From NCBI RefSeq assembly GCF_023652955.1, contig NZ_JAKLOY010000007.1:248001-312000 (forward strand): a stretch of DNA of 64,000 bases, given 5' to 3'. The notes under the pieces were generated by a model. The model had not been told where the DNA came from. It was given only the letters and a program-made list of their open reading frames with translations, and did not search any database. Position numbers and translations under genes: made by a program. Position 1 is the stretch's first letter. Each line of letters starts with the position of its first letter. Positions 24,940 through 34,527 of this stretch are shown one piece after another. This DNA comes from Geomonas sp. Red32. GTDB lineage: Bacteria > Desulfobacterota > Desulfuromonadia > Geobacterales > Geobacteraceae.

Positions 24940-27900
24940 ATGTCCCTCAATATCTACACGAGCAACCGGTTGGAAAACCTGGTGGAGGCACTGGCCGAAG
25001 TTCTGCGCCAGCCGCTCGCCTCGCCGTTTACCCCGGAACTGCTGGTGGTGCAGAGAAAGGGGATGCAGCGCTGGATCGCCATGGAGCTGGCCGGGAAGCT
25101 CGGCATCTGGGCCAACTGCGAGTATCCCTTTCCCAACAAGATGGCCTGGCAGCTCTTCGCCCGCACCCTCCCGGGGATCGGCGACACCTCCTTCTTCTCG
25201 GCCCCCATCATGACCTGGAAGATCGTCGAGATGCTCCCCGCTTTCCTCCACCGGGAGGAGTTCGCTCCCCTGCGCCATTACCTGGCGGACGACCGCGACG
25301 GTCTCAAACGCTTCCAGCTCGCTTCCCGTGTCGCCGACACCTTCGACCAGTACACCTTCTTCCGCCCGGAGATGCTCCTTGAGTGGGAAGCGGGGAAGGG
25401 GGGCGATTGGCAGGAAATCCTCTGGCGCGAGCTCTCCCGCTTCGGCGGCGGTCAGCATCGCGGCAGGCTCAAGTACGAGTTCTCCCGGCTCCTCCAGGAG
25501 TCTTCGCCGGGTGACCCCGCGCTCCCCGAGCGGATCACCGTCTTCGGTGTTTCCTATCTTCCCCAGTACCATCTCGATATTCTGGCCGATGCCGCGCGCC
25601 ATACCACCGTCAACCTCTTCCTGTTGAGCCCTTGCCGCGAGTACTGGGGCGATATCGTCACCCCCCGCGAGATGGCCCGCCTGAGGGCGGACGAGCAGGA
25701 GTACGTGACCGAAGGAAACCCGCTCCTCGCCTCGCTCGGCAAGCTGGCCCGCGACTTCTCCAACATGGTGATCGACGGCGGCAGCGCCGTGGTGTCCGAG
25801 ACCGACCTCTACCGCGACCCCGGCGACGCGACGCTCCTGGCCGCCGTCCAATCCGACATCCTGAATCTCCGCGGAGCGGGGCTGGAGGAGAAGCGGATCA
25901 TCGCGCCCGAAGACCGCTCGTTGCAGATCCACTCCTGCCACAGCCCGTTGCGCGAGATCGAGGTGCTGCACGACAACCTGCTGGATCTCCTCGCCTCCGA
26001 TCCCACCCTGGAGTGCCGCGACATCGTGGTGATGACCCCCGACATCGAGAGCTACGCTCCCTACGTCTCCATGGTCTTCGACGGGGGCAGCGATCCCTCC
26101 AAGAAAATCCCCTTCTCCATCGCCGACCGAAGCCTTGCCAGTGAAGGAGCGGTAGCCGCCGTCCTCCTGAAGCTCCTCACCCTGGCGGGAAGCCGCCTGA
26201 CCGCCACCGCGGTCTTCGACCTCCTGGAATCCCCTCCCGTCCGGGCGCGCTTCGGGCTCGATCTTCAGGAGTTGGAGCTGATCCGGGGGTGGATCGAGGA
26301 GACCCGCATCCGCTGGGGGATCGACGAGCAGCATCGCGCGAGCCTCGGGCTCCCCGCTTACCGCGACAACTCCTGGAGCGCCGGGCTGGACCGTCTGCTC
26401 CTGGGATACGCCATGCCCGAGGATGATGATCTCCTCTTCAACGGCGTCCTTCCCTACGGCGAGATCGAAGGGAACAGCGCCCGCACACTCGGTAAGTTCG
26501 CCGACTTCCTGCGCCACGTCCTCGACCTTTCCCGCACCCTTACCCATCCGCGCGCGCTTCCCGAATGGCGACGGGAACTGATCCGCCTGCTGGGCGACTT
26601 CGTGGAGGCCGGGGACGAGTTGGCCCATGAGCTTTCCGCCATCACCAAGGTGGTGGGCTCTCTCGACGAGGGTGCCGAAAAGGCCGGCTTCTCCGGCCCG
26701 GTCGACCTCGCGGTGATCCGTTCCTGGCTCACCTCGCGGCTGGGCGAAGAAGAGCAGGGAACCGGCTTTTTGACCGGCTCGGTGACCTTCTGCGCGATGC
26801 TTCCCATGCGGAGCATCCCGTTCCGCGTGGTGGCGCTGATCGGCATGGACGACAAGGCGTTCCCGCGCCAGAGCCGTCCCCCCGGTTTCGACCTCATCGC
26901 GCGCCACCCGCGCAAAGGGGACCGCTCCGTGCGCGACGAGGATCGCTACCTCTTCCTCGAATGCCTGATGTCCGCCCGCGAGTACTTCTACCTGAGCTAC
27001 GTCGGGCAGAGCATCAAGGACAATAGCGCCATCCCTCCCTCGGTGCTGGTCAGCGAGCTGATCGACGCCGTCGGTAAGGGATTCGCCGTGCCTGAAGGGA
27101 AGGTCGAGGAGCGGCTGGTCATCCGCCATCGGCTCCAGGCTTTCAGCAAGAGCTATTTCCTCCCGGATTCCGGCCTTTTCAGCTACTCCACCGAAAACTA
27201 TGCCGCCCTGGTGGAAGCCGCCGGCCACGCGGCGCCGCCGTCGCATTTCATCTCCGCCGGGTTGAAAGAGCCCCCCGAGGAGATGCGCAACGTGACGTTA
27301 AAGCAGCTGGTGAGCTTCTTCGCCAATCCCTCCCGGTTCCTGTTGGAGAGCCGCCTCGGGATCAGGCTGGAGGATCTCGCCGTGCCGCTGGAAGAGCGGG
27401 AGGCCTTCGCCGTCGATCACCTCGACGCTTACGGTATCAAGCAGCAGATTCTCGCCCGCAGGCTTTCCCGTTGCGACCTGGAGCCTCTCTTCGCCGCGAC
27501 CAGGGGGAGGGGGATGCTGCCGCCCGCCCGCCATGGCGACCTGGTGCTCGCCAAAACTGTGGCCGAAGTGGACGAGCTCGCCGCCGCCATCGAGACCTTC
27601 ATCGACGGGGAGGAGCAACTGGAGCCGGTGCGCTTCGAGAGCAACCTGGGGCCGTTCCTGTTCAGCGGGCAGCTGGCCGGGATCTGGCCCTCCTGCAAGG
27701 TGAGTTACCGCTGCGCGAAGATGAAGGCCAAGGACGAAATCTCCTGCTGGATCGAGCACCTGGTGCTGAATGCGATGGCCCCGGAAGGATATCCGCGCGA
27801 GAGCGTGCTGGCGATGAAGGACGGGGCGGTACGGTTCAAGCCGGTGGACGGGGCAGTGGAGATGCTGGCCTCGCTGCTCGGCTGTTACTGGCAGGGACTT

Positions 27901-28134
27901 AAGGCGCCGCTGCGCTTTTTCCCGGCCTCTTCGCTTGAGTACGTATCCAGCGGGTGGGACCTCTCCAAGGCGCTCAAGAAATGGGAGAGCGGCTACAACT
28001 ACGAGGGGGAGCAGGAGGACCGCCACTTCCAGCTCTGTTTCGGCCGCGAGGAGACCCCCTTAAACTGCGATTTCGAAAGCTGCGCCCGCCAGCTCCTCGA
28101 CCCCCTGATCGCTCACCGAGAGACGATCAAGTAG
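24940..28134 (+). CDS. recC: Exodeoxyribonuclease V subunit gamma (RecC)
   Basis: A 1064-residue protein, close to the length usual for RecC. The start MSLNIYTSNRLENLVEALAE is characteristic of the family, followed by LLVVQRKGMQRWIAMELA and ITVFGVSYLPQYHLDILADA. RecC has an inactive helicase fold and scans DNA for Chi; it is cytoplasmic and works with RecB and RecD in double-strand break repair and linear DNA degradation. AAAGGA precedes the ATG. It is first in a recC-recB-recD operon, although a repeat element separates it from recB. Confidence 0.93.
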   Translation: MSLNIYTSNRLENLVEALAEVLRQPLASPFTPELLVVQRKGMQRWIAMELAGKLGIWANCEYPFPNKMAWQLFARTLPGIGDTSFFSAPIMTWKIVEMLPAFLHREEFAPLRHYLADDRDGLKRFQLASRVADTFDQYTFFRPEMLLEWEAGKGGDWQEILWRELSRFGGGQHRGRLKYEFSRLLQESSPGDPALPERITVFGVSYLPQYHLDILADAARHTTVNLFLLSPCREYWGDIVTPREMARLRADEQEYVTEGNPLLASLGKLARDFSNMVIDGGSAVVSETDLYRDPGDATLLAAVQSDILNLRGAGLEEKRIIAPEDRSLQIHSCHSPLREIEVLHDNLLDLLASDPTLECRDIVVMTPDIESYAPYVSMVFDGGSDPSKKIPFSIADRSLASEGAVAAVLLKLLTLAGSRLTATAVFDLLESPPVRARFGLDLQELELIRGWIEETRIRWGIDEQHRASLGLPAYRDNSWSAGLDRLLLGYAMPEDDDLLFNGVLPYGEIEGNSARTLGKFADFLRHVLDLSRTLTHPRALPEWRRELIRLLGDFVEAGDELAHELSAITKVVGSLDEGAEKAGFSGPVDLAVIRSWLTSRLGEEEQGTGFLTGSVTFCAMLPMRSIPFRVVALIGMDDKAFPRQSRPPGFDLIARHPRKGDRSVRDEDRYLFLECLMSAREYFYLSYVGQSIKDNSAIPPSVLVSELIDAVGKGFAVPEGKVEERLVIRHRLQAFSKSYFLPDSGLFSYSTENYAALVEAAGHAAPPSHFISAGLKEPPEEMRNVTLKQLVSFFANPSRFLLESRLGIRLEDLAVPLEEREAFAVDHLDAYGIKQQILARRLSRCDLEPLFAATRGRGMLPPARHGDLVLAKTVAEVDELAAAIETFIDGEEQLEPVRFESNLGPFLFSGQLAGIWPSCKVSYRCAKMKAKDEISCWIEHLVLNAMAPEGYPRESVLAMKDGAVRFKPVDGAVEMLASLLGCYWQGLKAPLRFFPASSLEYVSSGWDLSKALKKWESGYNYEGEQEDRHFQLCFGREETPLNCDFESCARQLLDPLIAHRETIK

Positions 28135-28141
28135 AGTGTTT

Positions 28142-28290
28142 AGTTCCCTCCCCCCTTGAGGGGGAGGGCTAGGGTGAGGGGGAGGCCGGCATCGGCACTC
28201 CGTTGACGTTTCCCCCACCCCCTCGCCCCCTCCCTCCAGGGGAGGGGGGACGTGAAGCAGGGTTCTCTCCCTACAGGGGAGGGTGGGATG
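28142..28290. repeat. Composite GC-rich repeat element
   Basis: A TCCCTCCCCCCTTGAGGGGG arm is followed by a core GGCATCGGCACTCCGT and a second half (CCCACCCCCTCGCCCCCTCC with its inverted G-rich arm). An additional short TCTCCCTACAGGGGAG hairpin follows. The core closely matches that at 48860-48885 (GGCTTCGGCACTCTGT). It lies between recC and recB without breaking either gene. Confidence 0.7.
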
Positions 28291-28309
28291 AGGGACGTAA
28301 AGGACTGAG

Positions 28310-31300
28310 ATGAATGAACTTGATCATATAAACGTCGAGCTGGCGGGGACGAACCTCATCGAGGCCAGCGCGGGGACCGGCAAGACCTACGCGATTGCCT
28401 GCCTCTACCTGCGCCTGCTGGTCGAGCTCGACCTGACCCCGGAGAAGATCCTGGTGGTGACCTATACCGAGGCCGCCACCGAGGAGCTGCGGGGCCGCGT
28501 CCGCGCCCGCATCCGCGAGACCTTGGAGCTTTTCGAAGGGGGCGTAACCGACGACGATTTCCTCCGCGGCTTGCTGGAAAACACCAACGGGAGAGGGCCG
28601 GAGACCGCCGTAGCTCGCGAGCGGCTCGACCGAGCTCTCAAGTCCTTCGACCAGGCCTCCATCTTCACCATTCACGGCTTCTGCCTGCGCGCATTGCAGG
28701 ATAACGCCTTCGAGAGCGGCTCGCTCTACGACACCGAACTCCTCACCGATCAGCGTGAGCTTCTCCGCGAGGTAGTGGACGATTTCTGGCGGCAGCGCTT
28801 CTTCACCGACCCGGCGCCACTCCTTGGCTACGCGTTGAGAAAAGGGCTTACCCCCGATTACTTCATGGACTTCCTGAAGGGACTGCTGGGCGATCCCAAG
28901 CTGACCATCCTCCCCGAACTGGACCCCGCCGGCGTCGAAAAGCTCGAGTCGCGCGTAGAGGCTGCTTTCGTCGAGGTAAAGGGCGCGTGGCAGCAGCACC
29001 ATGACGAAATCCGCGAGCTCCTGGAAACGAGCAAGGCTCTTTCACGGGCCCAGGACGCTTACAAGGCCGAGCTCCTTCCCGCGATCCTGGAGGGGATGGA
29101 CCGCTTCGTGGCGGGAAACGATCCCTACGACCTCTCCGCGGATTTCGCGAAGCTCACCACGGCGGGGATCGCCAAAGGGACCAAGGGAAAGTCCACCCCG
29201 CCCGAGCATCCGTTCTTCCTCGTCTGCGACCGGCTCCACTCCGCCGTCTCCGAACGCTTCCTCGCCCTGCGCTCCGAGCTGATCTCCTTCGCCCGCGAAA
29301 GGCTTCCCGAGCTGAAGCGGCAGCGAAACGTCCGCTGCTTCGACGACCTCTTGACCTCGCTCTACGACGGCCTCCATGGCGGGCGCGGCGACGACCTCGC
29401 CGAAAGCCTCCGTAATCGTTACTGCGCGGCGCTGATCGACGAATTCCAGGACACAGACCCCGTCCAGTTCGACATCTTCCGGCGGATCTACGGAGACTCC
29501 GGGCTCCCCCTGTTCCTGATCGGGGACCCGAAGCAGGCCATCTACTCCTTCCGCGGCGCCGACATCTTCGCCTACCTCGAGGCCTCGCGCGACGTCGAGG
29601 CGGAGCGGCGCTTCACCTTGACCCGTAACTGGCGCTCGGCTCCGCGTCTCCTGGACGCCTTTAACCTTGTCTACCGAAACGGGGATAATCCCTTCGTTTT
29701 TGAAGAGATCCAGTTCCACGCCGCCCAGGCCGGAAAAGCGGACCAAGCCTCCGCCCTCACCGTACCGGAAGGGGAGGAGGCTCCCCTCAAAATCTGGCAT
29801 CTGCCGGTGGACGAAAACGGCAAGGAGGCGACCGTCACCCAGGCCGGGCAGCGGATTCCCGGTGCGGTGGCCGCCGAGATCGCACGACTGCTGGCGGCCG
29901 GACGGGAGAGCGAGCTCTCCATCGGCGACAAGCCGCTCCTGCCCGAGCACATCGCCGTCATCGTAAGGAAGCACGATCAGGGTGGCCAGGTCCAGGAGGC
30001 GCTTCGCAGGCTCGGCATCCCCAGCGTGGTCCGTAGCGACAAGAGCATCTTCACCACCCGCGAGGCGGTGGAGGTCTGCACGGTGCTGAACGCGGTGGCC
30101 GCCCCCGGCAACGAATCGAAGCTCCGCGCCGCCCTGGTGACCGATCTCCTCGGGCTTAACGGCGACGACATCCACGAGCTATTGGAGGACGAGCCGGCCT
30201 GGGAAGCGTGGCTGGAGAAATTCCGGGAGTACCACCAGCTCTGGCTGGAAAAAGGCTTCATGGTGATGGCGCGGGCGCTGTTGGCTTCGGAAGGGGTGCG
30301 CGGCCGCCTGCTGGCCCGCCCGGACGGCGAACGCTCGCTGACCAACATCCTCCACTGCTTTGAGATCCTCCACAAGGCGTCGCAGGAGCGCGGGCTCGGC
30401 GCCGAGGGGCTGGTGACCTGGCTCGGCGAGAGGATCAGCGCCCAGGACCGCCACGAGGAGTACCAGATCCGCCTGGAGACCGACGAGAAGGCGGTGAAGA
30501 TCCTCACCATCCACGTCAGCAAGGGGCTCGAATACCCCATCGTTTTCTGCCCCTACCACTGGGCAGGGCTGCGGGAGCCGGACGAGGTCATCGCCTACCA
30601 CGACGGCTACCGCCTCACCAAAGATTTCGGCTCCTCCCAGCGGGCGTCCCGGGTGGCGGCAGCCCAGAAGGAATCCCTCGCCGAAGAGCTGCGCCTTCTC
30701 TACGTCGCGCTGACCCGCGCCAAGTACCGCTGCTACCTGGTGGGGGGGAAGATCTCGGGGGCGGCCAAGAACCGGCCGGAAACCTCGCCTATCTCCTATC
30801 TTCTTCACGCTTCCGAGGGTGCCAGGGGGGCCAAGGAGCCGGTCGGGGTGCTGGCCGGAGAGGTGAAGAAATTATCCGCCGCCGAGGTGCTCGAACAGCT
30901 CGAAGAGTTGGCCGCGCAGGATGAGGGAACCATCTCCATCGATCCGCTCCCCGGGGACGAGATCGCGGAGGGGTATCGCCCCGAGCAGGATAGACCTGTC
31001 GTCTATCGCTGCCGAGATTTCGACCGTGCCATCGACCGCGAGTGGAGGATCTCAAGCTTTACCTCGCTGGCCGCCCACGACCAGGCACCCCACGAGCTTC
31101 CCGAGCGCGACCAGACGGTGGGGGACGATCCCACCGCCGCCCCGGCACCGGTCCGCCCCGATGGGCAGCAAAAGAACATCTTCACCTTTCCCCGCGGGGC
31201 GAGCGCCGGCATCTTCCTGCACGAGATCTTCGAGAAGCTCGACTTTGCCGGCTGCAACGGCGAGAAGGCCGCCGGCCTGGTCGGCGCCTGCCTGGAAGGG

Positions 31301-31921
31301 CACAACATCGACCCCGAGTGGGCCCCCTCCATCCGCGACATGGTTGACCACGTGGTTTCCACGCCGCTGTCGGCCCCGGAGGGCTCCTTCACCCTGGCCG
31401 ATCTCCGTCCCGGACGCTGGCTCACCGAGCTGGAATTTTTCTTTCCGCTCAAGTTCGTTACCTCGGCCACCCTCAGGGAGTTCTTCAAGAAGTGGAGCGG
31501 TGTGGAAGGGTGCTCGGATCTGCTCCATCTCTGCCAGTCGCTCCGTTTCCGCCCCGTGAAGGGGATGGTCAAAGGTTTCATGGACTTGGTCTTCGAGCAC
31601 GGGGGGCGCTACTACCTGGCCGACTGGAAATCGAACCACCTGGGATACCGGGCGGAGGATTACCACCGCGACGCGCTGCAAGGCGCCATGGCGCAGCACA
31701 TGTACACCCTGCAGTATCTCCTCTACACGGTGGCGCTCAACCGCTACCTTTCCCTGCGGGTCCCCGGCTACCGCTACGACACCCACTTCGGCGGCGTCCT
31801 GTACATCTTCCTGCGCGGGGCCGCCAAGGAGCAGGGTGAGCGCTACGGCATCTTCCGCGACCTCCCCCCGGCCGCCATGATCGATGAGCTGACCGGCTGC
31901 CTGATCCAGGCGGGAGGGTGA
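28310..31921 (+). CDS. recB: Exodeoxyribonuclease V subunit beta (RecB)
   Basis: A 1203-residue protein with a UvrD/RecB-type helicase and a C-terminal nuclease. Walker A is EASAGTGKTYA with Lys25. Other helicase motifs include FDDLL, ALIDEFQDTDPVQF, LIGDPKQAIYSFRG, and KILTIHVSKGLEYPIVF. The RecB-family nuclease shows a histidine in AGIFLHEIF, GFMDLVF and ADWKSNHLG, carrying the acidic and Lys residues needed for Mg-dependent cleavage. It is a 3'-5' helicase-nuclease that also loads RecA. It ends 4 bases before recD. Confidence 0.95.
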   Translation: MNELDHINVELAGTNLIEASAGTGKTYAIACLYLRLLVELDLTPEKILVVTYTEAATEELRGRVRARIRETLELFEGGVTDDDFLRGLLENTNGRGPETAVARERLDRALKSFDQASIFTIHGFCLRALQDNAFESGSLYDTELLTDQRELLREVVDDFWRQRFFTDPAPLLGYALRKGLTPDYFMDFLKGLLGDPKLTILPELDPAGVEKLESRVEAAFVEVKGAWQQHHDEIRELLETSKALSRAQDAYKAELLPAILEGMDRFVAGNDPYDLSADFAKLTTAGIAKGTKGKSTPPEHPFFLVCDRLHSAVSERFLALRSELISFARERLPELKRQRNVRCFDDLLTSLYDGLHGGRGDDLAESLRNRYCAALIDEFQDTDPVQFDIFRRIYGDSGLPLFLIGDPKQAIYSFRGADIFAYLEASRDVEAERRFTLTRNWRSAPRLLDAFNLVYRNGDNPFVFEEIQFHAAQAGKADQASALTVPEGEEAPLKIWHLPVDENGKEATVTQAGQRIPGAVAAEIARLLAAGRESELSIGDKPLLPEHIAVIVRKHDQGGQVQEALRRLGIPSVVRSDKSIFTTREAVEVCTVLNAVAAPGNESKLRAALVTDLLGLNGDDIHELLEDEPAWEAWLEKFREYHQLWLEKGFMVMARALLASEGVRGRLLARPDGERSLTNILHCFEILHKASQERGLGAEGLVTWLGERISAQDRHEEYQIRLETDEKAVKILTIHVSKGLEYPIVFCPYHWAGLREPDEVIAYHDGYRLTKDFGSSQRASRVAAAQKESLAEELRLLYVALTRAKYRCYLVGGKISGAAKNRPETSPISYLLHASEGARGAKEPVGVLAGEVKKLSAAEVLEQLEELAAQDEGTISIDPLPGDEIAEGYRPEQDRPVVYRCRDFDRAIDREWRISSFTSLAAHDQAPHELPERDQTVGDDPTAAPAPVRPDGQQKNIFTFPRGASAGIFLHEIFEKLDFAGCNGEKAAGLVGACLEGHNIDPEWAPSIRDMVDHVVSTPLSAPEGSFTLADLRPGRWLTELEFFFPLKFVTSATLREFFKKWSGVEGCSDLLHLCQSLRFRPVKGMVKGFMDLVFEHGGRYYLADWKSNHLGYRAEDYHRDALQGAMAQHMYTLQYLLYTVALNRYLSLRVPGYRYDTHFGGVLYIFLRGAAKEQGERYGIFRDLPPAAMIDELTGCLIQAGG

Positions 31922-31925
31922 CCCT

Positions 31926-33773
31926 ATGACCATCTCTTTTCAACTGAACCCGACCGACCGGCACTTCGCCGACTTCCTGCAACGCCAGGGTGGGGGCTCT
32001 TCGCCGCTCTTCTCGCTCGCCTCCTCGCTGGTCAGTAACGCCGTGGTGGGGGGGAACGTTTGCCTCGACCTGGCGGATATCGCCGGGACCACCATCGAGG
32101 TGGACGCCGCTCACGTCTCCCTGCCGCCGCTGGAGGAGATCAAGGCGGCCCTTTTGAAGAGCCCCTGCGTGACCGCTGCCGGGGAGTTCCGGCCGCTGGT
32201 CCTGGACGGCGACCGGCTCTACCTCTACCGTTACTGGCGCTACGAGCGGGACCTGGTGCGGGTGCTCCTGCACCGCTCGGCTCCCGCCCCGGGGGATCTC
32301 GACCTCCCGCTTCTCAGGGCAGGGGTGGAGCGTCTCTTCGGTTCCGCCCGGGCAGGGGAGACCGACTGGCAGAAAGTGGCGGCCCTGGCCGCCCTCTGGA
32401 AGCCGCTGACGGTGGTTTCCGGCGGCCCGGGCACCGGCAAGACCTCCACGGTCATCAAGATCCTGGCGCTGCTTCTCGAACAGGCCAAGGGGGGCCATCT
32501 CCGGATCGCCCTGACCGCTCCCACCGGGAAGGCGGCTGCCCGCCTGAAGGATTCCATCCGGGGGATGAAGGAGCGGCTCGATTGCTCCTCTGAAATCAGG
32601 AACCTCATTCCGGAAGAGGTCACCACCATCCACCGCCTCCTGGGGGTGCGCGGGGGCTCGCTCCGTTTCCGGCACGACGCCGACAACCCGCTGCCGCATG
32701 ACGTGGTGATCGTGGACGAGGCCTCCATGGTAGCCATGCCGCTCATGGCGAGGCTCGCCATCGCCCTTCGCCCGGCCACGCGCCTGATCCTGCTGGGGGA
32801 CCGTGACCAGCTGGCCTCGGTCGAGGCGGGTGCGGTGCTGGGGGACATCTGCGGCGGCGGGAGGAGCGAGCCGTTCTCGGCAGCCTTCTCCGCCTTCGTG
32901 AGGGAGGTGGGCGGGGAGGAGCTTCCGGTCCCGGTCGCTCAGGGCGAGGATGTGACGGCTTCCGTTACCGGGACGGAGATCCCGCTCGCCGACTCCCTGG
33001 TGGTGCTCAAGAGGAACTACCGCTTCGGCGCCGACAGCGGCATCGGGGCCGCCGCCCGGGCGGTAAACGGCGGTGAGGGGATACGGGCCCTGGAGATCCT
33101 GACCGGAGATGAGTTTGGCGAGGTAGAGTGGCAGGATATGCCGGCGCCGGAGCGTCTGAAGAAGGCGCTAGCCGCCAAGGTCGAGGAGGGGTACGCGCCG
33201 TACCTCGCCGCCCCGGCTCCCGGGGATGCGCTCCGGCTTTTCGACCGTTTCCGCTTGCTCTGCGCGTTGAGAAACGGTCCGGCCGGCGTGGCCGGGGTGA
33301 ACGAGATCGTCGAAGAGATCCTGGCCGAGAAGGGGCTCATCGACCGGAGCTCCCGCTGGTACCGGGGGCGCCCGGTGATGATCACCGTCAACGACTACAA
33401 CCTCAAGCTCTTCAACGGCGACATCGGCATCGTGCTGCCGGACCCCGACTCGGACGGGATGCCGCGGGTCTGGTTCCCCGCCCCCGACGGAGGGGTGCGC
33501 AAGGTCTCCCCCGCCCGGCTCCCCGAGCACGAGACGGTCTTTGCCATGACCGTTCACAAGAGCCAGGGTTCCGAGTTCGAGTCGGTGCTGATGCTCCTTC
33601 CCGGTCACGAGAGCGAGACCCTCACCCGCGAGCTCATCTACACCGGCATCACCCGCGCAAGGAGCCGGGCCGCCATCTGGGGCGAAAAGCCGGTCTTCCT
33701 GGAAGGGGTCTCCCGCCGCGTCGAGCGGACCTCCGGGCTGAGAAAGGCGTTGTGGAAGGATGATGGGGAATGA
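31926..33773 (+). CDS. recD: Exodeoxyribonuclease V subunit alpha (RecD)
   Basis: A 615-residue SF1B helicase, typical RecD length. Walker A is VSGGPGTGKTSTV (Lys172). Walker B lies in VVIVDEASMV, and the C-terminal motifs FAMTVHKSQGSEF and LIYTGITRAR match the family. It is the 5'-3' motor of RecBCD. The ATG is 4 bases after recB, preceded by GGAGGG, so the two are translationally coupled. A GC-rich repeat and a strong bidirectional hairpin follow it. Confidence 0.94.
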   Translation: MTISFQLNPTDRHFADFLQRQGGGSSPLFSLASSLVSNAVVGGNVCLDLADIAGTTIEVDAAHVSLPPLEEIKAALLKSPCVTAAGEFRPLVLDGDRLYLYRYWRYERDLVRVLLHRSAPAPGDLDLPLLRAGVERLFGSARAGETDWQKVAALAALWKPLTVVSGGPGTGKTSTVIKILALLLEQAKGGHLRIALTAPTGKAAARLKDSIRGMKERLDCSSEIRNLIPEEVTTIHRLLGVRGGSLRFRHDADNPLPHDVVIVDEASMVAMPLMARLAIALRPATRLILLGDRDQLASVEAGAVLGDICGGGRSEPFSAAFSAFVREVGGEELPVPVAQGEDVTASVTGTEIPLADSLVVLKRNYRFGADSGIGAAARAVNGGEGIRALEILTGDEFGEVEWQDMPAPERLKKALAAKVEEGYAPYLAAPAPGDALRLFDRFRLLCALRNGPAGVAGVNEIVEEILAEKGLIDRSSRWYRGRPVMITVNDYNLKLFNGDIGIVLPDPDSDGMPRVWFPAPDGGVRKVSPARLPEHETVFAMTVHKSQGSEFESVLMLLPGHESETLTRELIYTGITRARSRAAIWGEKPVFLEGVSRRVERTSGLRKALWKDDGE

Positions 33774-33777
33774 TTCA

Positions 33778-33855
33778 AAGTCCCCCCTTTTACAAAGGGG
33801 GCTGGACTACCGGGATTCCCGGAAGATTCTTTGCGAAGGGGAGACCGGGGGGAAT
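33778..33855. repeat. GC-rich palindromic repeat element
   Basis: CCCCCCTTTTACAAAGGGGG and a second segment TTTGCGAAGGGGAGACCGGG with the GGGGGGAATG end match the short-hairpin half of the family at 19506 and 22918. It lies between recD and the terminator. Confidence 0.6.
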
Positions 33856-33870
33856 GACGGGGCGGACGCA

Positions 33871-33901
33871 AAAAGGGCCGGTCTTGCGACCGGCCCCCTT
33901 T
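33871..33901 (-). terminator. Intrinsic terminator (convergent genes)
   Basis: GGGCCGGTC at 33875-33883 pairs perfectly with GACCGGCCC at 33888-33896 around a TTGC loop. On the minus strand it is followed by TTTTTGCG, so it ends the DUF3332 gene; on the plus strand it is followed by CCTTTGG and may also end recD. Confidence 0.85.
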
Positions 33902-33924
33902 GGTTAGGCTGATGCTCCTGCCGG

Positions 33925-34452
33925 TTAGCGGTAGAAGGTGTCGGTTGCTTCGTTGGCTGCCATGCCGGTGCCGCTCTGGACACGGACGCCACCTTTCTCG
34001 ACGAAGGCGAGGAAGTCGGTGATCTTGCCGTGCTGGTCGAGAGTGGCCTGGGACTGCCCGCTCTTCGCGTTCCAGTTGATGGCCATGGTGTCGACGTGGC
34101 TGCCGCTGCGGTAGTGGTCGATCAGGTAGGAGACCTGGTCGCCATGCTTGGTGGCTTTCACGTGGTAGGTGTCCGCCTTATCGGTGTACTGGAACTCCTT
34201 CTCTCCCTCGGCGACCGGGTTCTTGCCGCTCCAGAACTCGATGGTGTTGAACACCACGAAGTCGGCAAGGGCCGAGACGCCGTAAACCGGGACGATGATG
34301 AACACCCAGGTCACCAGGCTGCGCAGGAACTTGTCCTGGACCTCGCCGTTCACCTGGTATACCTTGCGGGTCAGCGCAAATTTGCCGTAGCACCCTTGCA
34401 GCGACGTCATGGCGATGGCAAGGGCCAGCGTCAGGGAAATCATCCTATTCAT
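33925..34452 (-). CDS. DUF3332-type lipoprotein
   Basis: A 175-residue protein with a lipoprotein signal (TLALAIAMTSLQGC). The following part, YGKFALTRKVYQVNGEV and a membrane-like FLRSLVTWVFIIVPVYGVSA, then FVVFNTIEFWSG, matches the DUF3332 family of small membrane lipoproteins. The function of the family is unknown. A GGAGGAA RBS precedes the ATG, and a strong terminator follows the stop. It is probably a single-gene transcript. Confidence 0.85.
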   Translation of the reverse strand: MNRMISLTLALAIAMTSLQGCYGKFALTRKVYQVNGEVQDKFLRSLVTWVFIIVPVYGVSALADFVVFNTIEFWSGKNPVAEGEKEFQYTDKADTYHVKATKHGDQVSYLIDHYRSGSHVDTMAINWNAKSGQSQATLDQHGKITDFLAFVEKGGVRVQSGTGMAANEATDTFYR

Positions 34453-34527
34453 GTGGTTCCTCCTGGTTGTGGAATACGACTCTAATGCAAAGTTTACCTG
34501 ACGCCGCTCAAATGGCCATCCCCTTCA